From: Zygnema cylindricum
Taxonomy: Eukaryota; Streptophyta; Zygnematophyceae; Zygnematales; Zygnemataceae
Assembly (NCBI GenBank): GCA_037447655.1
Contig: JBBHKE010000928.1
Span: forward strand, 62,001-126,000
Direction of reading: 5' to 3'
Length of the DNA stretch: 64,000 bases
Shown here: piece after piece, positions 33,172-43,855 of the stretch
Layout: each line of letters starts with the position of its first letter
Position numbering within the stretch: position 1 is the first letter of the stretch
Program-made: the position numbers and the translations under genes
The notes under the pieces: generated by a model
Databases searched by the model: none
Seen by the model: only the letters and a program-made list of their open reading frames with translations
Told to the model about the DNA's origin: nothing

Positions 33172-33481
33172 TCCACCGAAAGCACATGTGGAATTTCGAC
33201 CTCGTTTTTCGCCTCCAACTCCTCATCCATTAAGAGCTCATCGTCATCGACCTCGGATTTCGCCTCATGTACTTATGTCACAAGGGCCTTTTTTTTACTT
33301 TTCGGGGGTCCACTGGTCTGCCCCTCCTTTAATTCAAGCTCGGTAGGCTTAGTACACTCTGCCATATAGTGTCGTGGTTTCTTGCAAAAGTGACACAATC
33401 CTTTGGAGACTCACGGTCTGAATTCATTGGACTGAGTTTTCTATCCTCCTCTTCCATTATATCCTACTGATTTTTTGGGAC

Positions 33482-34309
33482 CTAACCCCTCCAACCAGTT
33501 CTTGTTGCCATAGCTTGTCCACTCTTCCTCCCCCTTCGGATCTCAATTGTATTCTCTTGGACGAGAATCATCCCTACCACAGAATTCCAGATCCAGGTGG
33601 AATCCGATAAATTTTGCACACGGTTGACTATCTTTTCATAGTCACCGGGTAACTTCATGAGCAGGCAGTTAACCTTCATCTTTTTTGTTTCTACATGACC
33701 AACACCCTCTAGTTCCATGCAAAGGGTTGCAAGCTCATTACAAGAGTCTAGGATTTTTTCCCCTTTAGATACATATGCATCTATCTTTTGAATAGCCAAT
33801 TCTGCTGCTGAATAGTACCACTCCTGTACATCTCTATGAGGGCAATCCACAGATCCGATGCCCTTTGCACCTGCAAATGAGGAGATGCGAGTCTTTTAGT
33901 AAGATGGCGGAGATTGAAGTGTTTTGCCACCATATTGTTGTAGTCCCAAGTATCAATATCATTCTCCTAATTTCTTGAAATAGGTAACATGAACGCTGAA
34001 CCGGTTGCAATAGGTGTTGCTATCGGTGTAACTATCTCCTTAGCTTTCCCTTTTTCCATCACAATGGTCTCCCCGTCCTCCGAAATCCTCTAGTGGAGTT
34101 GGATTTGTTTTTTTGGTGAACCTGCTTCCCCCAAACCCTGGAGGAATGGGTGAACTAGATTGACACCTCACTCGTCCACTTACCATCCCCCAAAACCTCT
34201 TTTCACATAGTGCCCCTGTCATCATAATTTCCCAATATATGAAACCAGTTCCATAAAATATGGGTACCCTAGAGGGTGGGCCTTTTATCTGCAACTCTGA
34301 GACCTCCAT
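33482..34309 (-). pseudogene. Gag of element B
   Basis: The start codon at 34309 lies inside the 5' LTR. MEVSELQIKGPPSRVPIFYG is followed by a worn stretch with a frameshift. The frame 33850-33482 gives the Gag helices (YYSAAELAIQKIDAYVSKGE, LMKLPGDYEKIVNRV). A zinc-knuckle region near 33400 (CHFCKK on the minus strand, then a stop) is present but worn. Confidence 0.7.
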
Positions 34310-34651
34310 TGGCCCTTAGAGTGGGCAGCTCACAAAAAGCCCCTAGGATAACCCTGACCCCTTTGTGTTTCCTCAAGAATAACTGCCACCCTGAAAGAAA
34401 AAAACACTGACCAACTTCACCCTTGTGAAGACAAGACTCCCTTGAGTGAATAGCAAAAAGAATCTCTGAATTTGCTCCCTTGAGTAGTAAGTTATGGTGG
34501 GTCAAAAATGACCTTTTGTACAAAAGCTCTTTCAGAGAGAAGCGACTACCTACTTTAATTTTCTAAGTCCTATCTTACTCTCTAAAACTATATCTACATA
34601 TGTACGGCGCCAATCACAATACAGTGTCGTAGTACTTTGTATACCGCCATT
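34290..34651 (-). repeat. 5' LTR of element B, gag-proximal part
   Basis: Matches 28856 to about 29230 of the 3' LTR. It is cut at CCATT (34647-34651), which is repeated at 45875-45879 on the other side of element C. Confidence 0.88.
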
Positions 34652-35319
34652 TATTGAAAAGTAAGCTTTAGTAAGTCTTAGAAATTTGAGTCTATGACTT
34701 AGAATAATTTTAGAATACCAACTCTTCAATATTGACCAAATTTAGTGTGATTTTTTTGTAGTATCTACACGAATTGATATCTTTAAGTTAATTAGTGTGT
34801 AGGGCCGCCAATGAATGTAGACGTGATAAGAATCATCCGGATTTTTAGGGTATAGATAGTGTTAGTGGACAATTCTGGTCCAAACACTTAGATTTTTGTC
34901 AGTAGGGTGTCTGGTGAACCATGTACATGCGTTTTTGATGTTTTCTAGATCTTTTAGATGTTTTCTTGATCTTTTAGATGTTTTCTATATCTTTTGAGTA
35001 TTTAGTTCAATTAGGATTGATCAATTCAATATAGAAAGTACATTCTACACAAGAGTTAAAGAAATGAGAGCACTAAGTGCACTTTAAGGTGTTTTTTGTT
35101 CTATTGTCCTTGTATTGCTTGTAATATTTGTTTATCTGGTTGAAAGACCTCTCTTACTTAAAGCTACATAACTTACAACATATATTTAGTCAAATAGCTA
35201 TTTTTTCAAGGGTTTGCTTCTGCTATCATGTCTACTAACGGCTCTGTCCCTGCTGGTGCAAGTGTGACGCCTAGTGGGAGTGAAACACAGCCAAGTCAGA
35301 ATGCCCATGACCTTCAACA
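34652..35319 (+). repeat. 5' LTR of element C
   Basis: 668 bp. It ends at CCTTCAACA, 92 bp inside the gag frame that starts at ATG 35228. This end is fixed by the 3' LTR, which stops at the same base next to the target duplication. A GTTTTCTAGATCTTTTAGAT unit near 34945-34995 occurs about three times here and about twice in the 3' LTR. Confidence 0.9.
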
Positions 35320-36144
35320 AGTTATAGGCCCACCGCCCAAATTGCCTATTTTTGATGGAACTGACTTCTTATATTGGGAAGATATGTTGAGCTCAAACTT
35401 CGAGGAGAGGGACTTGTCACCCCTTGTGGAAGGAACTGCCGATGAGACTACACCAGATTGGATAAAGAAGAATCTCCACTGCCTCAACGTCTTGAAACAG
35501 GCAATGACAAAAGATTTGGTAATGTCATATCTTGAGTTGAAGAAAGCTTGTGAAGTTTGGTTTAGTGTACGTGCTATGTATGTTCAGCTAGATGTTACAG
35601 TGCAGACTAACATAGCCACTCAGATCTTTGAATTTAAGTATTTAGGAGGTAGTATGTCAGATCATTGTCATGCTATGAAAAGGTTGTTCCTTCAGAGTAC
35701 TAGTGCAGGTGGGGACTTTTCGCCCCCTCAGCAAGCTATGTTATTGATGAGAACTTTACCTGATGAGTACAAGGGAGCTATGGATTGGCTTAGGCTATTC
35801 CACAGCGTCAATGGAACATAGCCTTAGCAATTCAACTTTTTTTGAGTGAAGAAACTAACTAGATGTCACAAAGAGGTAGTAGTAAGTTTGTTCAGGCTTT
35901 AGCTAACCAGTTTTTAGACTCTAAGATTGGCAGTGGCAGTGGTAGTGGCAGTGGAAGAGGTAGTGGACCTAGAAGGTCACCTTTGACTTGCTACTACTGT
36001 GATGAAAAGGGCCATGTTTTCAAGTTGTGTGATGCCTACAAAAGAGCCAAAGCTACGGGAATTTTTAGCTCAGGTTGGGACGAAAGCCGAGTTCCATCTA
36101 CCTCAAATGGACGCCCAACACCATTTTCCAATTCACTTAAATAG
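35228..36144 (+). pseudogene. Gag of element C
   Basis: ATG 35228 is within the LTR. The frame to 35821 has VIGPPPKLPIFDGTDFLYWE, then a UBN2-type helical region (LELKKACEVWFSVRAMYVQL, GGSMSDHCHAMKRLFL, LMRTLPDEYKGAMDWL). A stop at 35819 and a frame change separate it from 35863-36144. That part has a Gly-Ser repeat and the zinc knuckle CYYCDEKGHVFKLC. Confidence 0.88.
35320..35334 (+). other. Primer binding site of element C (half-tRNA type), inside gag
   Basis: AGTTATAGGCCCACC follows the LTR end directly. It matches the complement of the plant initiator tRNA-Met anticodon arm (GGTTATGGGCCCACC) except at two bases. It encodes (Q)VIGPP in the Gag frame. No tRNA 3'-end type site is present between LTR and gag. 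Confidence 0.6.
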
Positions 36145-36150
36145 GAGGAA

Positions 36151-36531
36151 GTGAGAAGCTTTCCCATCAACAACGAGAAGAAATACTTTGCGATGGCACA
36201 AGCAACGGAAGGCGTGGAGGAAGACGAATGGATTATGGACTCCGGTGCATTTGCACACATGTGTCGCAATCGCCATCTTTTTGAGAGTATTCAATCTATT
36301 TCACCCATCAAAATTTATTTTAGTGATGATACATTTGTTGAGTCGAAAGCAAAGGGGAGGGTGTCACTTATGTTGAATGTAGATGGAAAACCTGTGAAAA
36401 GGGTCTTGGAAGATGTGTTGCATGTTCCAGCTTTTAAAAGAAACTTTTTCTCTACGTCAGTGGTAGAAAAGAAAGGTTGTAAGACTATATCTGAGAATGG
36501 AAAGAAACAGTCTGTAAGAATGGAAAAATAG
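36151..36531 (+). pseudogene. Aspartic protease of element C
   Basis: A 126-codon frame. DEWIMDSGAFAHMCRNRHLF contains the active site DSGA with Phe where Ser is usual. VLEDVLHVPAFKRNFFSTSV is the conserved tail. An early stop at 36529 precedes the pre-integrase domain. Confidence 0.88.
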
Positions 36532-36560
36532 TTGCAGAAGGATTTGCTGGAGGTAACAAT

Positions 36561-37527
36561 TTGTATCGGTTGAGTCTTGCAAATGATAATGACAATGATG
36601 TTATGTACTCAAGTGTAATCAATGATTGTGATTTATGGCATAAACGTTTAGGACATGTGAATTATGATAGATTAAAAAAGATGGTAAATCAAAAAAAAGT
36701 GGAAGGTGTAAAAATTAGTCAAAAAACCAACATCAAATGTATGTGATGGTTGTGCAATGGGAAAAATTCATAAGTTGCCTTTCCCTTCACAAACTGATCA
36801 TAGAAGTAGTAGGGTGCTAGAACTAATTTATTCAGATGTATGGGGGCCATCTATGTATCCATCTGTGGGAGGTGCTAAGTTTATGGTTACCTTTACTGAT
36901 GACTATAGTAGATTTATTACAGTTAATTTTTTGAAAAGTAAGGATGAAGTTTTTTCAAAATTTAAAGAGTATAAGGCTTGGGTTGAAAATCTACATGAAA
37001 GAAAGATAGCAGGATTCAGATCTGATAATAGAGGGGAGTACATTTCGAATGAGTTTGCAGAATTCCTCAAATTACATGGAATCTCACGTCAGCTAACTGT
37101 TCCTTATTCTCCGGAACAAAATGGTCTTTCAAAGAGAATGAATAGGACCATATCAGAGTGTGCTAGGACGATGATGGCTGATATGGACATAGATTTCAAA
37201 TTTTGGGCAGATGCTATGAATTGTGCAACTTATGTGAGAAACAAGCTAGAGACAAGGGTAGTAAAAGATAAAACTCCCTATGAAATGTGGATTGGACACA
37301 AACCAGATGTAAGTCACTTCAAAGTTTTTGGGAGTAAGGTATTCATGCTAGATAATGATCCACAAAAATGGAAGTTAGAGCCAAAAGGCATACCAGGGAT
37401 ATTTCTAGGGTATGATGATCATGCCAAGGGTTATAAAGTATATGACATTAAGAGAAATAGAGTTGTGGTAGCCACAAACATCATAGTGAAGGATGAGGGA
37501 AAAGGAGTAGATGTAGCGTACAGGTGA
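36561..37527 (+). pseudogene. Pre-integrase and integrase of element C
   Basis: The frame 36561-36746 carries DLWHKRLGHVNYDRLKKMV. After a one-base slip, the frame 36757-37527 has GKIHKLPFPSQTD, the core IYSDVWGPSMYPS (first Asp), FRSDNRGEYISNEF (second Asp; usual Gly-Gly is Arg-Gly), PYSPEQNGLSKRMNRT (Glu) and the tail VSHFKVFGSKVF, IFLGYDDHAKGYKVYD. Almost complete. Confidence 0.9.
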
Positions 37528-37624
37528 AAAAAAAGATAGAAGTGTTGATTATATCTTTTTAGAGGAAAATCCTATATTTTTCAAGAAAAATGTAGAAAAT
37601 GCATCTAGTTTAACTCAAAATGAC

Positions 37625-38768
37625 TTGGAATCATCTTCTCCACCAGAAACAGGAAGTGTTATGCCTGAAAGAGTTGTAGAATCTCCTCTACCTCAAGCTG
37701 AAACTAAATCACAAGAAAAATCACATGTATCAAGGAGGAGGACCCAACCATTTATACCAGCGACAGAATTTCCAGGTGGAGTGAGGCGAAGTGCACGACT
37801 CAGGGGAGAAAATGCAGCCTCTGCTCATTCTGCACACATAGAAGAGCCTTTAACATTGAAAGAAGCTTTTCCGAGTAATGAAAGGGAACATTGGGTGGAA
37901 GCCGTCAATGAGGAAATGAAGTCCATCATGGAGGCCCAAACTTGGGATCCGGTGGAACTTCCTCTAGGAAGAAAGGCTATTGGAAGTAAATGGGTGTTTA
38001 AGTAAAAATTGAACCCAGATAATACCATAGATAGGTATAAGGCTCGCTTGGTTGCTAAGGGATATAATCAAAAAGAGGGGATAGATTATGAAGAAACATT
38101 TTCACCGGTTGTAAGGTTTCCATCTGTTCGCATCTTACTTACATTAGTTGCTATAGAGGATTTTGACATCCACCAAATGGATGTCAAAATTGCCTTTTTG
38201 CATGGTGATTTAGATGAGGTCATTTATATGAAGCAGCCTGAGGGCTATGAGGAAGTAGGAAAAGAAAATCTTGTGTGCAAACTTTTAAAATCATTGTATG
38301 GCCTAAAACAGGCCCCTAGGCAGTGGAACCGAAAGTTAGATGAGTTCTTGACAAGATTAGGGTTTATTAGAATTAGCTCAGATCATTCAGTATATGTGAT
38401 GTGTGGTGATAATCCTAATGAGGTGATATTCATTGCTGTGTATGTTGATGATTTGCTGCTTATTAGTAGGAACAATGAAGGAATTGCTAGAGTAAAACAC
38501 GCTCTTAATTCAAAATTTGAAATGAAGGATTTGGGTGAGGCTAAATACATTTTTGGAATACAAGTTGAAAGAGATAGAGAAAAGAAAATCATTAGGCTAA
38601 CTCAAAAAGAAGCAATAGGAAACATGTTGGAAAAATTTGGCTTGGTTGATGCCAGAGGATGTGCAACTCCTATGGAGTATAAGCAAAAACTTGAAGGAAT
38701 GGAGCATGAGTTTGGAGTCATAATAGATGAGGAACTCAGTGTAGAAGAGCAAAAATTTATGTCCCAAG
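37625..38768 (+). pseudogene. Reverse transcriptase of element C, cut by element D
   Basis: The frame 37625-38005 ends KAIGSKWVFK at a single in-frame stop codon. The same frame continues at 38009 with KLNPDNTIDRYKARLVAKGYN-like sequence, QMDVKIAFLHGDLDEV, SLYGLKQAPRQW and AVYVDDLLLISR (YVDD at 38441-38452). It breaks off at EEQKFMSQV where D enters at 38769. The open frame that seems to run on to 38938 is an artefact of reading into D. Confidence 0.92.
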
Positions 38769-39539
38769 TGTTGTTCTACAACCACCGGTGCAGGTGGAGG
38801 AGCAGTAGTAGTAGTAGAAGTAGACATGATACACTCTCAGAAGCTATCAAGAATCCTACCAAACAGCTGTTCTTAAGTGCTCACCAATTCTTATACAAGC
38901 ATCCAATCCTCACAAAACTCTATCAAAATATAGAGTAGCATAAACACTGATAACTCCCGAAGTTAAAGCACAATTGACCCGACAACACTCAAGATATAAT
39001 ATTCAGAAGTTTCCCAAAAATTGTTTGCAATTTTACTACTTGGAAGTCTGGATACATAATATGTTATGAGTCTTAAGTCTTACACTTGTGTTGAACTGGC
39101 AACACCAGTGTACTTGAGAGGTACATCAAACCACCGAGCTACCACTAATTTGTCAAGCTACCATTGAGCTATCACTAAGCTACCACTGAGCTATCACTAA
39201 GCTAACTAGAATCGTATCTATCGCAGTTGCTCTGTCCTGTACAAAATCACATTAAGAATATCAGACGTTGCGTTGTCCTGTCTGTGTTGCAGCTTCGCTG
39301 CTGCGCTGCTCTGCTATAAAGCAGCTGCTCTGCTGTATAGAAGCTGCTCTGCTGTATAGCAGCTGTGCTGCTGTATAGCAGCTGCGCCGCTGTATAGCAG
39401 CTGGGCTGCTCTGTTGTATAGCAGCTGCATTGCTCTGTTGTATAGCAGCTGCACTGCTCTGTCTGTATAGCAGCTGCGCTGCTTTGTCTGTAAAGCAGCT
39501 GCGCTGCTCTGAAACTAAAAGCTTTCCAAACAGACAACA
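38769..39539 (-). repeat. 3' LTR of element D
   Basis: 771 bp. Its gag leader (ATG at 38827) is the sequence interrupting the pol of C. It contains a GAGCTATCACTAAGCTACCA repeat (39140-39205) and a long GC-rich tandem array with CAGCTG cores (39290-39515). In the first 300 bp compared by eye it differs from the 5' LTR at about 23 sites. Confidence 0.92.
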
Positions 39540-39551
39540 CTCCCCTAAAGC
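39540..39551 (-). other. Polypurine tract of element D
   Basis: Minus strand GCTTTAGGGGAG just before the LTR start TGTTGTCTG. Confidence 0.78.
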
Positions 39552-39699
39552 TTTAGACTCAGTATCCCGGCGCAGCTGCGGTGATAAACTAGCTCAGCAT
39601 CGCAGCATAGCAGTATAGCAATTAGCAAGTCACCCAGTCCCATTACCTCACAATAGTGGAATTATCGCAGAGTGACAGTATAGCAGTGTAGCAATTCAA

Positions 39700-40300
39700 C
39701 TATTCACTTAATCCCACTGCGTCTCTACAATACTTCAACTTAGGAGCAGGAGGGGCTTTAGTGAGCATATCAGCAATCATTTTTGCATCTGGCAAATAAC
39801 ATAATTTAATCACTCTAGAGAACACCTTTTCTCTTACAAAGTGTAATTGTACATCCATGTGCTTGCTTTTGAAGTGATGACTCGGGTTAGAAGCAATGGC
39901 AATGGCAGCCTCGTTATCACACCGGATCACCTGCGGACCAACTTGCATGTATCCTAGTTCTTGTAATATGCATTTTACCCACAAGAGTTCTTTGAGGGCC
40001 GAGCTTGCTGCCATATATTCTGACTCCATTGTCGAATGTGCTGTAACCTTTTGAAATTTGCTGCTCCAACAGCAAGTACCGTTCCCAATTTGTAGAACAA
40101 ATCCCGTGGTGGATTTCCGGCTTGGCATGTCGCCATAGCTTGCATCACTCCATGTTTGCAGCTTGACTTCTCCTCCGCCTAGAGTGAGTTTGAGGTTTTT
40201 AGTTCCTGCCAAATATCTTAAGACTCTCCTTGCTACATCAAGATCAGATCTTCTCGGATTTTCTAGATCCTGCTCAGTACCCCGACTGCTGCAGCAATGT
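39700..40300 (-). pseudogene. RNase H domain of element D
   Basis: The frame 40212-39700 (170 codons) has TWSDASYGDMPSRKSTTGFV, TMESEYMAASSALKELLW, RCDNEAAIAIASNPSHHF and IADMLTKAPPAPKLKYC. It continues from a reverse-transcriptase linker that ends in a frameshift near 40263. A spacer of about 150 bp with TATAGCAGT and GCAGC-like repeats lies between its stop and the polypurine tract. Confidence 0.92.
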
Positions 40301-41269
40301 CAGGACGGGTACAGTTCATGAAATATATTAAGCTTCCCACTATCTGTCTATAAGGTATTATTGTCATAGGATCATTCTCCCCTGACTCTAAATACTCGCT
40401 AACAATGACACCTGGTTCTGTCTCTTCTCCCTCTAACTTCTGCCGAAACTCCATTGGAGTTAGACATCCTTTTGCCCCCCGCATTCCGTACTCATCCAAC
40501 ATGTTTCCAATAGCCTCTTTTTGAGTCAATTTTATTATTTTCCTATTTCTGTCCCTCTCTACCTGGATACCCAAAATATATTTTGCCTCACCGAGGTCTT
40601 TCATCTCGAACCGTGAGTTTAGAGCGGTTTTGATTTTGTTAATTTCAGCCATTGATTTGCTAATTAATAGCAAATCATCTACATATACTGCTATATACAC
40701 TATCCCATTTTCACCCTTTAAATTGTAGACAGAGTGATCAGAACTTATCTTTTGAAATCCTAGACTAGTCAAGAATTCATCAAGTTTATATTCCACTGTC
40801 TAGGGGCCTGTTTTAGGCTGTACAAAGATTTTAGCAACTTGCATACTAAGTGCTATTTTCCTGGTTCCACATACTTTTCAGGCTGCTGCATGTAAATGGT
40901 CTCTTCTAGTTCTCCATGCAAAAAGGCCGTTTTTACATCCATGTGATGAATTTCCATATCTTCTATAGCAGCTATGGACAGCAAAATCCTAACTGTTGGA
41001 AATCTTACAACCGGAGAAAATGTTTCTTCAAAATCGATTTTTTCCTTTTGATTGTACCCCTTCGCCACAAGTCTGGCCTTATAGCGTTCAATGGTGTTAT
41101 TAGGATTTAACTTCACCTTGAATACCCATTTGCTGCCGATCGCTTTTATGTCTGGAGGAAGGTCGACAAGCTCCCATGTTTGAGCCTTCATGATCGACTT
41201 CATTTCGTCGTTTGGCGCCTCAATCCAGTGATTCCGCTCTGGTGATGAGAAGGCTTCTTGAATGGTCAA
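40263..41269 (-). pseudogene. Reverse transcriptase of element D
   Basis: The frame 41269-40853 covers ERNHWIEAPNDEMKSIM, KWVFKVKLNPNNTIERYKAR and MEIHHMDVKTAFLHGELEET (first Asp). The frame 40796-40263 covers LDEFLTSLGFQKISSDHSVY, AVYVDDLLLISKS (YVDD at 40685-40674), ERDRNRKIIKLTQKEAIGNM and YRQIVGSLIYFMNCTRPDIA. The two are separated by a stop and a frameshift around 40850-40800. Confidence 0.93.
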
Positions 41270-43060
41270 GGGCTCCTCGAGACTGCCGAGTAGGCAAAGT
41301 GAGAGCTTGCTTGCAAGCGGCTGCTTGATCTTCTTCCCCCCGGAAATTCTGAGGTTGAGATCGTCGGATGCCGCGCATTACGCTGATTGCGCTGGTTGCG
41401 ATCCGTGTGTATTGACTGCTCTTGGTCCATATGGACCCAAAGTTCGTGAGGAATTTGGAGAGAGGCTGACTCCGGAGTCATTACCGGAGTGTGTGGAATC
41501 TGCTGGACAATTTTCTGCATGCAATCTAAGATGACATACTCCTGTACTTTTTGTTGCTTTTGCTTCTCTGTCATTTGAAATAAATCTATGGAGTCTAGTT
41601 CATCTTTAACAATGATGTTTCTAGCTACAACGATTTTTTGCCTTTCAAACACAAAGACTCTATAACCTTTTGAGTGATCATCATATCCTAACAGAATACT
41701 CGGTAATCCCTTCGGTTCCATTTTCCATCTATCTTTAGACGTATCCAATATAAAGCATTCACTACCAAAGACCTTGAAATGGCTAACATCTGGTTTGGTA
41801 CCTGTCCAGATTTTGTAAGGAGTTGTTTCTACCGATCTTGATCCTATCCTATTTTTAATATAAACTGCACAATTTAGAGCCTCAGCCCAGAATTTCGGAT
41901 CCATATTTTTATCTGCGAGCATAGACCTAGAGCTTTCCGTGAGAGTTCTATTCAGTCTTTCCGACACCCCATTTTGTTCCGGTGAATATGGAACAGTCAA
42001 TAGATGACTAATGCCTTCCTCGAGTAAAAAGGTTTCAAATGCTTTCGATGTATATTCACCACCATTGTCCGATCTGAGCTATTAAATAGATGAATTATGA
42101 AGTTTTTTAGCCCATGCTTTATAGTGTTTGAAGTGACCAAAGACTTCACTCTTCTCCTTCATGAAGTAAACTTTTGTAAACCTGGAGAAATCATCTGTAA
42201 AGGTGACCATATATTTCATCCCACCGGCCGAGGGAACCTTCGCCGGACCAAAGTTATCCGAATGAAATTGTTGTAAAAGTTTCGTTGACCGATGCTCAGA
42301 CTCCTTAGGAAATGGCAATCTGTAGATTTTGCCTAAAGCGCAACCATCGCAAGTTTTGACCGGCCCATCTGTGATTGATACACCCTCTATTTTTCTAGCA
42401 GTGACCATTTTCCTTAAACTATCATAATTTACATGGCCTAATCTTTTATGCCACAACTCATCTGAGTGCAAAACACCGGAGTACAAAACATCATTCTCGT
42501 TTGTATTAGCCAAATCCATGCGATACATCTTGCTACTATCTCTAGTACCTGTAACCGCAACCTTGCCATTTTTGCTAACAGCCTGCCGACCATTTTTCAA
42601 ATTAACCTCAAAGCCTTTGCTCTCTACCAACGACGTAGAAAACAGATTTTTCTTAAAGTCAGGCACAAATAAGACATTGTGAAGAGTCCTTTCAAGTGCT
42701 TTTCCCTCGACATCAACTAGTAAAGACACATCACACACAGCACGAGTTTGGACACTCATTCCACAAGCATAATAAATATTTTTCTCCGGCGTTGCTTTCA
42801 AATTTTTGAAGATGGCCTTGTTCCAGCACATGTGGGCTGACGCTCCTGTATCCATTATCCATCCGGGGTCTTTCGCGCCCTCCATTGCAGCCACCATAGC
42901 GAATAGATCCGTATCGTCCTCCGTAGAAACCGTCAATGTCTCGTCTTGGAGCGACGAAGAAGCCGAAAATAGTGCATTTCCACGAGGTGTAGTCCCTGTG
43001 AAGCCTTTGTAAAACTGGCTTTGTTGCCATCCCGGCCGGTATAAACCTGTATCGTTAGCT
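41266..43060 (-). pseudogene. Protease, pre-integrase and integrase of element D
   Basis: The frame running down to 42082 includes PGWIMDTGASAHMCWNKAIF (protease DTGAS), LWHKRLGHVNYDSLRKMV, CDGCALGKIYRLPFPK and FHSDNFGPAKVPSAGG (first Asp). It ends at two consecutive stops just before RSDNGGEYTS. The frame 42000-41266 continues TVPYSPEQNGVSERLNRTL (Glu), VSHFKVFGSECF and LLGYDDHSKGYRVFVFERQK, then a Ser/Pro-rich linker. All catalytic residues of protease and integrase are intact. Confidence 0.93.
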
Positions 43061-43855
43061 TTTTTTAAGCTTAGGACAAAATTTGTATCCATGACCTCTC
43101 TCACTACAATAAAAGCATGCATTGTTGGATTGTCTATTTCCACCTTGATTAAAATGTCTGAACTGATTAAACTGATTCCTTTGAAGATTAACCTGTCCTT
43201 TTCTCTCAAAGTCTGAATTAAAAGCCTCTACTTGCTCAACATTGAGAATATTGGATGTAGCTTCCTCCTCTAGTAAAATATTGATGGCTAATTGTAAAGT
43301 CCAGCTAGCTTTATCTTTTTGTTTGAGCATGTCAGATGCTCCTTTCATACTACGAGGGAGACCCCTCATGAGCAATGCTGCCTGTTGAAAAGGAGGAAAC
43401 ACCCCACCTGCACAAGCATGTGTATCTACAAGGATACGAAATTTGTTAGAATATTCAGCCATTGTACCCTCATTGTACTTATAGTCCCAAATTATTCCAG
43501 CCAATAGAAGCTCTTCCTGGACATTGGCCTTTTCATAATCACTTTTAAGAGATTTCCAGATATCAATTGATTTTTTCATCTTTATCCGAGACATAGCTAA
43601 GTTCTCAGATATACAAAACTTCAGAATAGAATGAGCTTGCGTATTTTTCTTAGACCATGATGGATCAGATTCATCCAGCGAACCATCGAATATATCCAAA
43701 AGATTGACATTTTCAAAATGTGTCTCCACCATATCCGCCCAGTAAACATACTTATCCCCAAAAAAGATAGGAATTCTTGATGACAGGCCCATAACCTTTT
43801 GTTCTACAACCACCGGTGCAGGTGGAGGAGCAGCAGTAGTAGTAGAAGTAGACAT
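43055..43855 (-). pseudogene. Gag of element D
   Basis: 266 codons from ATG 43855, which lies in the LTR. A Thr/Pro-rich leader is followed by VEQKVMGLSSRIPIFFGDKY, then UBN2-type helices (MSRIKMKKSIDIWKSLKSDY, GTMAEYSNKFRILVDTHACA, LLMRGLPRSMKGASDML) and the zinc knuckle CFYCSERGHGYKFC. Only a stop after KLKKS, resolved by a -1 or +1 shift into the protease frame, interrupts it. The shift could be mutation or programmed; no evidence decides. Confidence 0.92.
43783..43797 (-). other. Primer binding site of element D (half-tRNA type), inside gag
   Basis: Minus strand AAGGTTATGGGCCTG at the LTR end, close to the complement of the initiator tRNA-Met anticodon arm (GGGTTATGGGCCCA). It encodes KVMGL in Gag. 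Confidence 0.6.

Noticed and set aside
38597-38938. Continuation of the element C reverse-transcriptase frame to 38938, and an overlapping minus-strand frame
   Set aside because: From 38769 the sequence is the gag leader and LTR of element D read in the wrong sense. The fusion is an accident of insertion.
39247-39540. Gln/Ser/Ala/Tyr-rich frames in the two LTRs of element D (also 44275-44559)
   Set aside because: They are translations of the CAGCTG tandem array in an LTR, with no domain.
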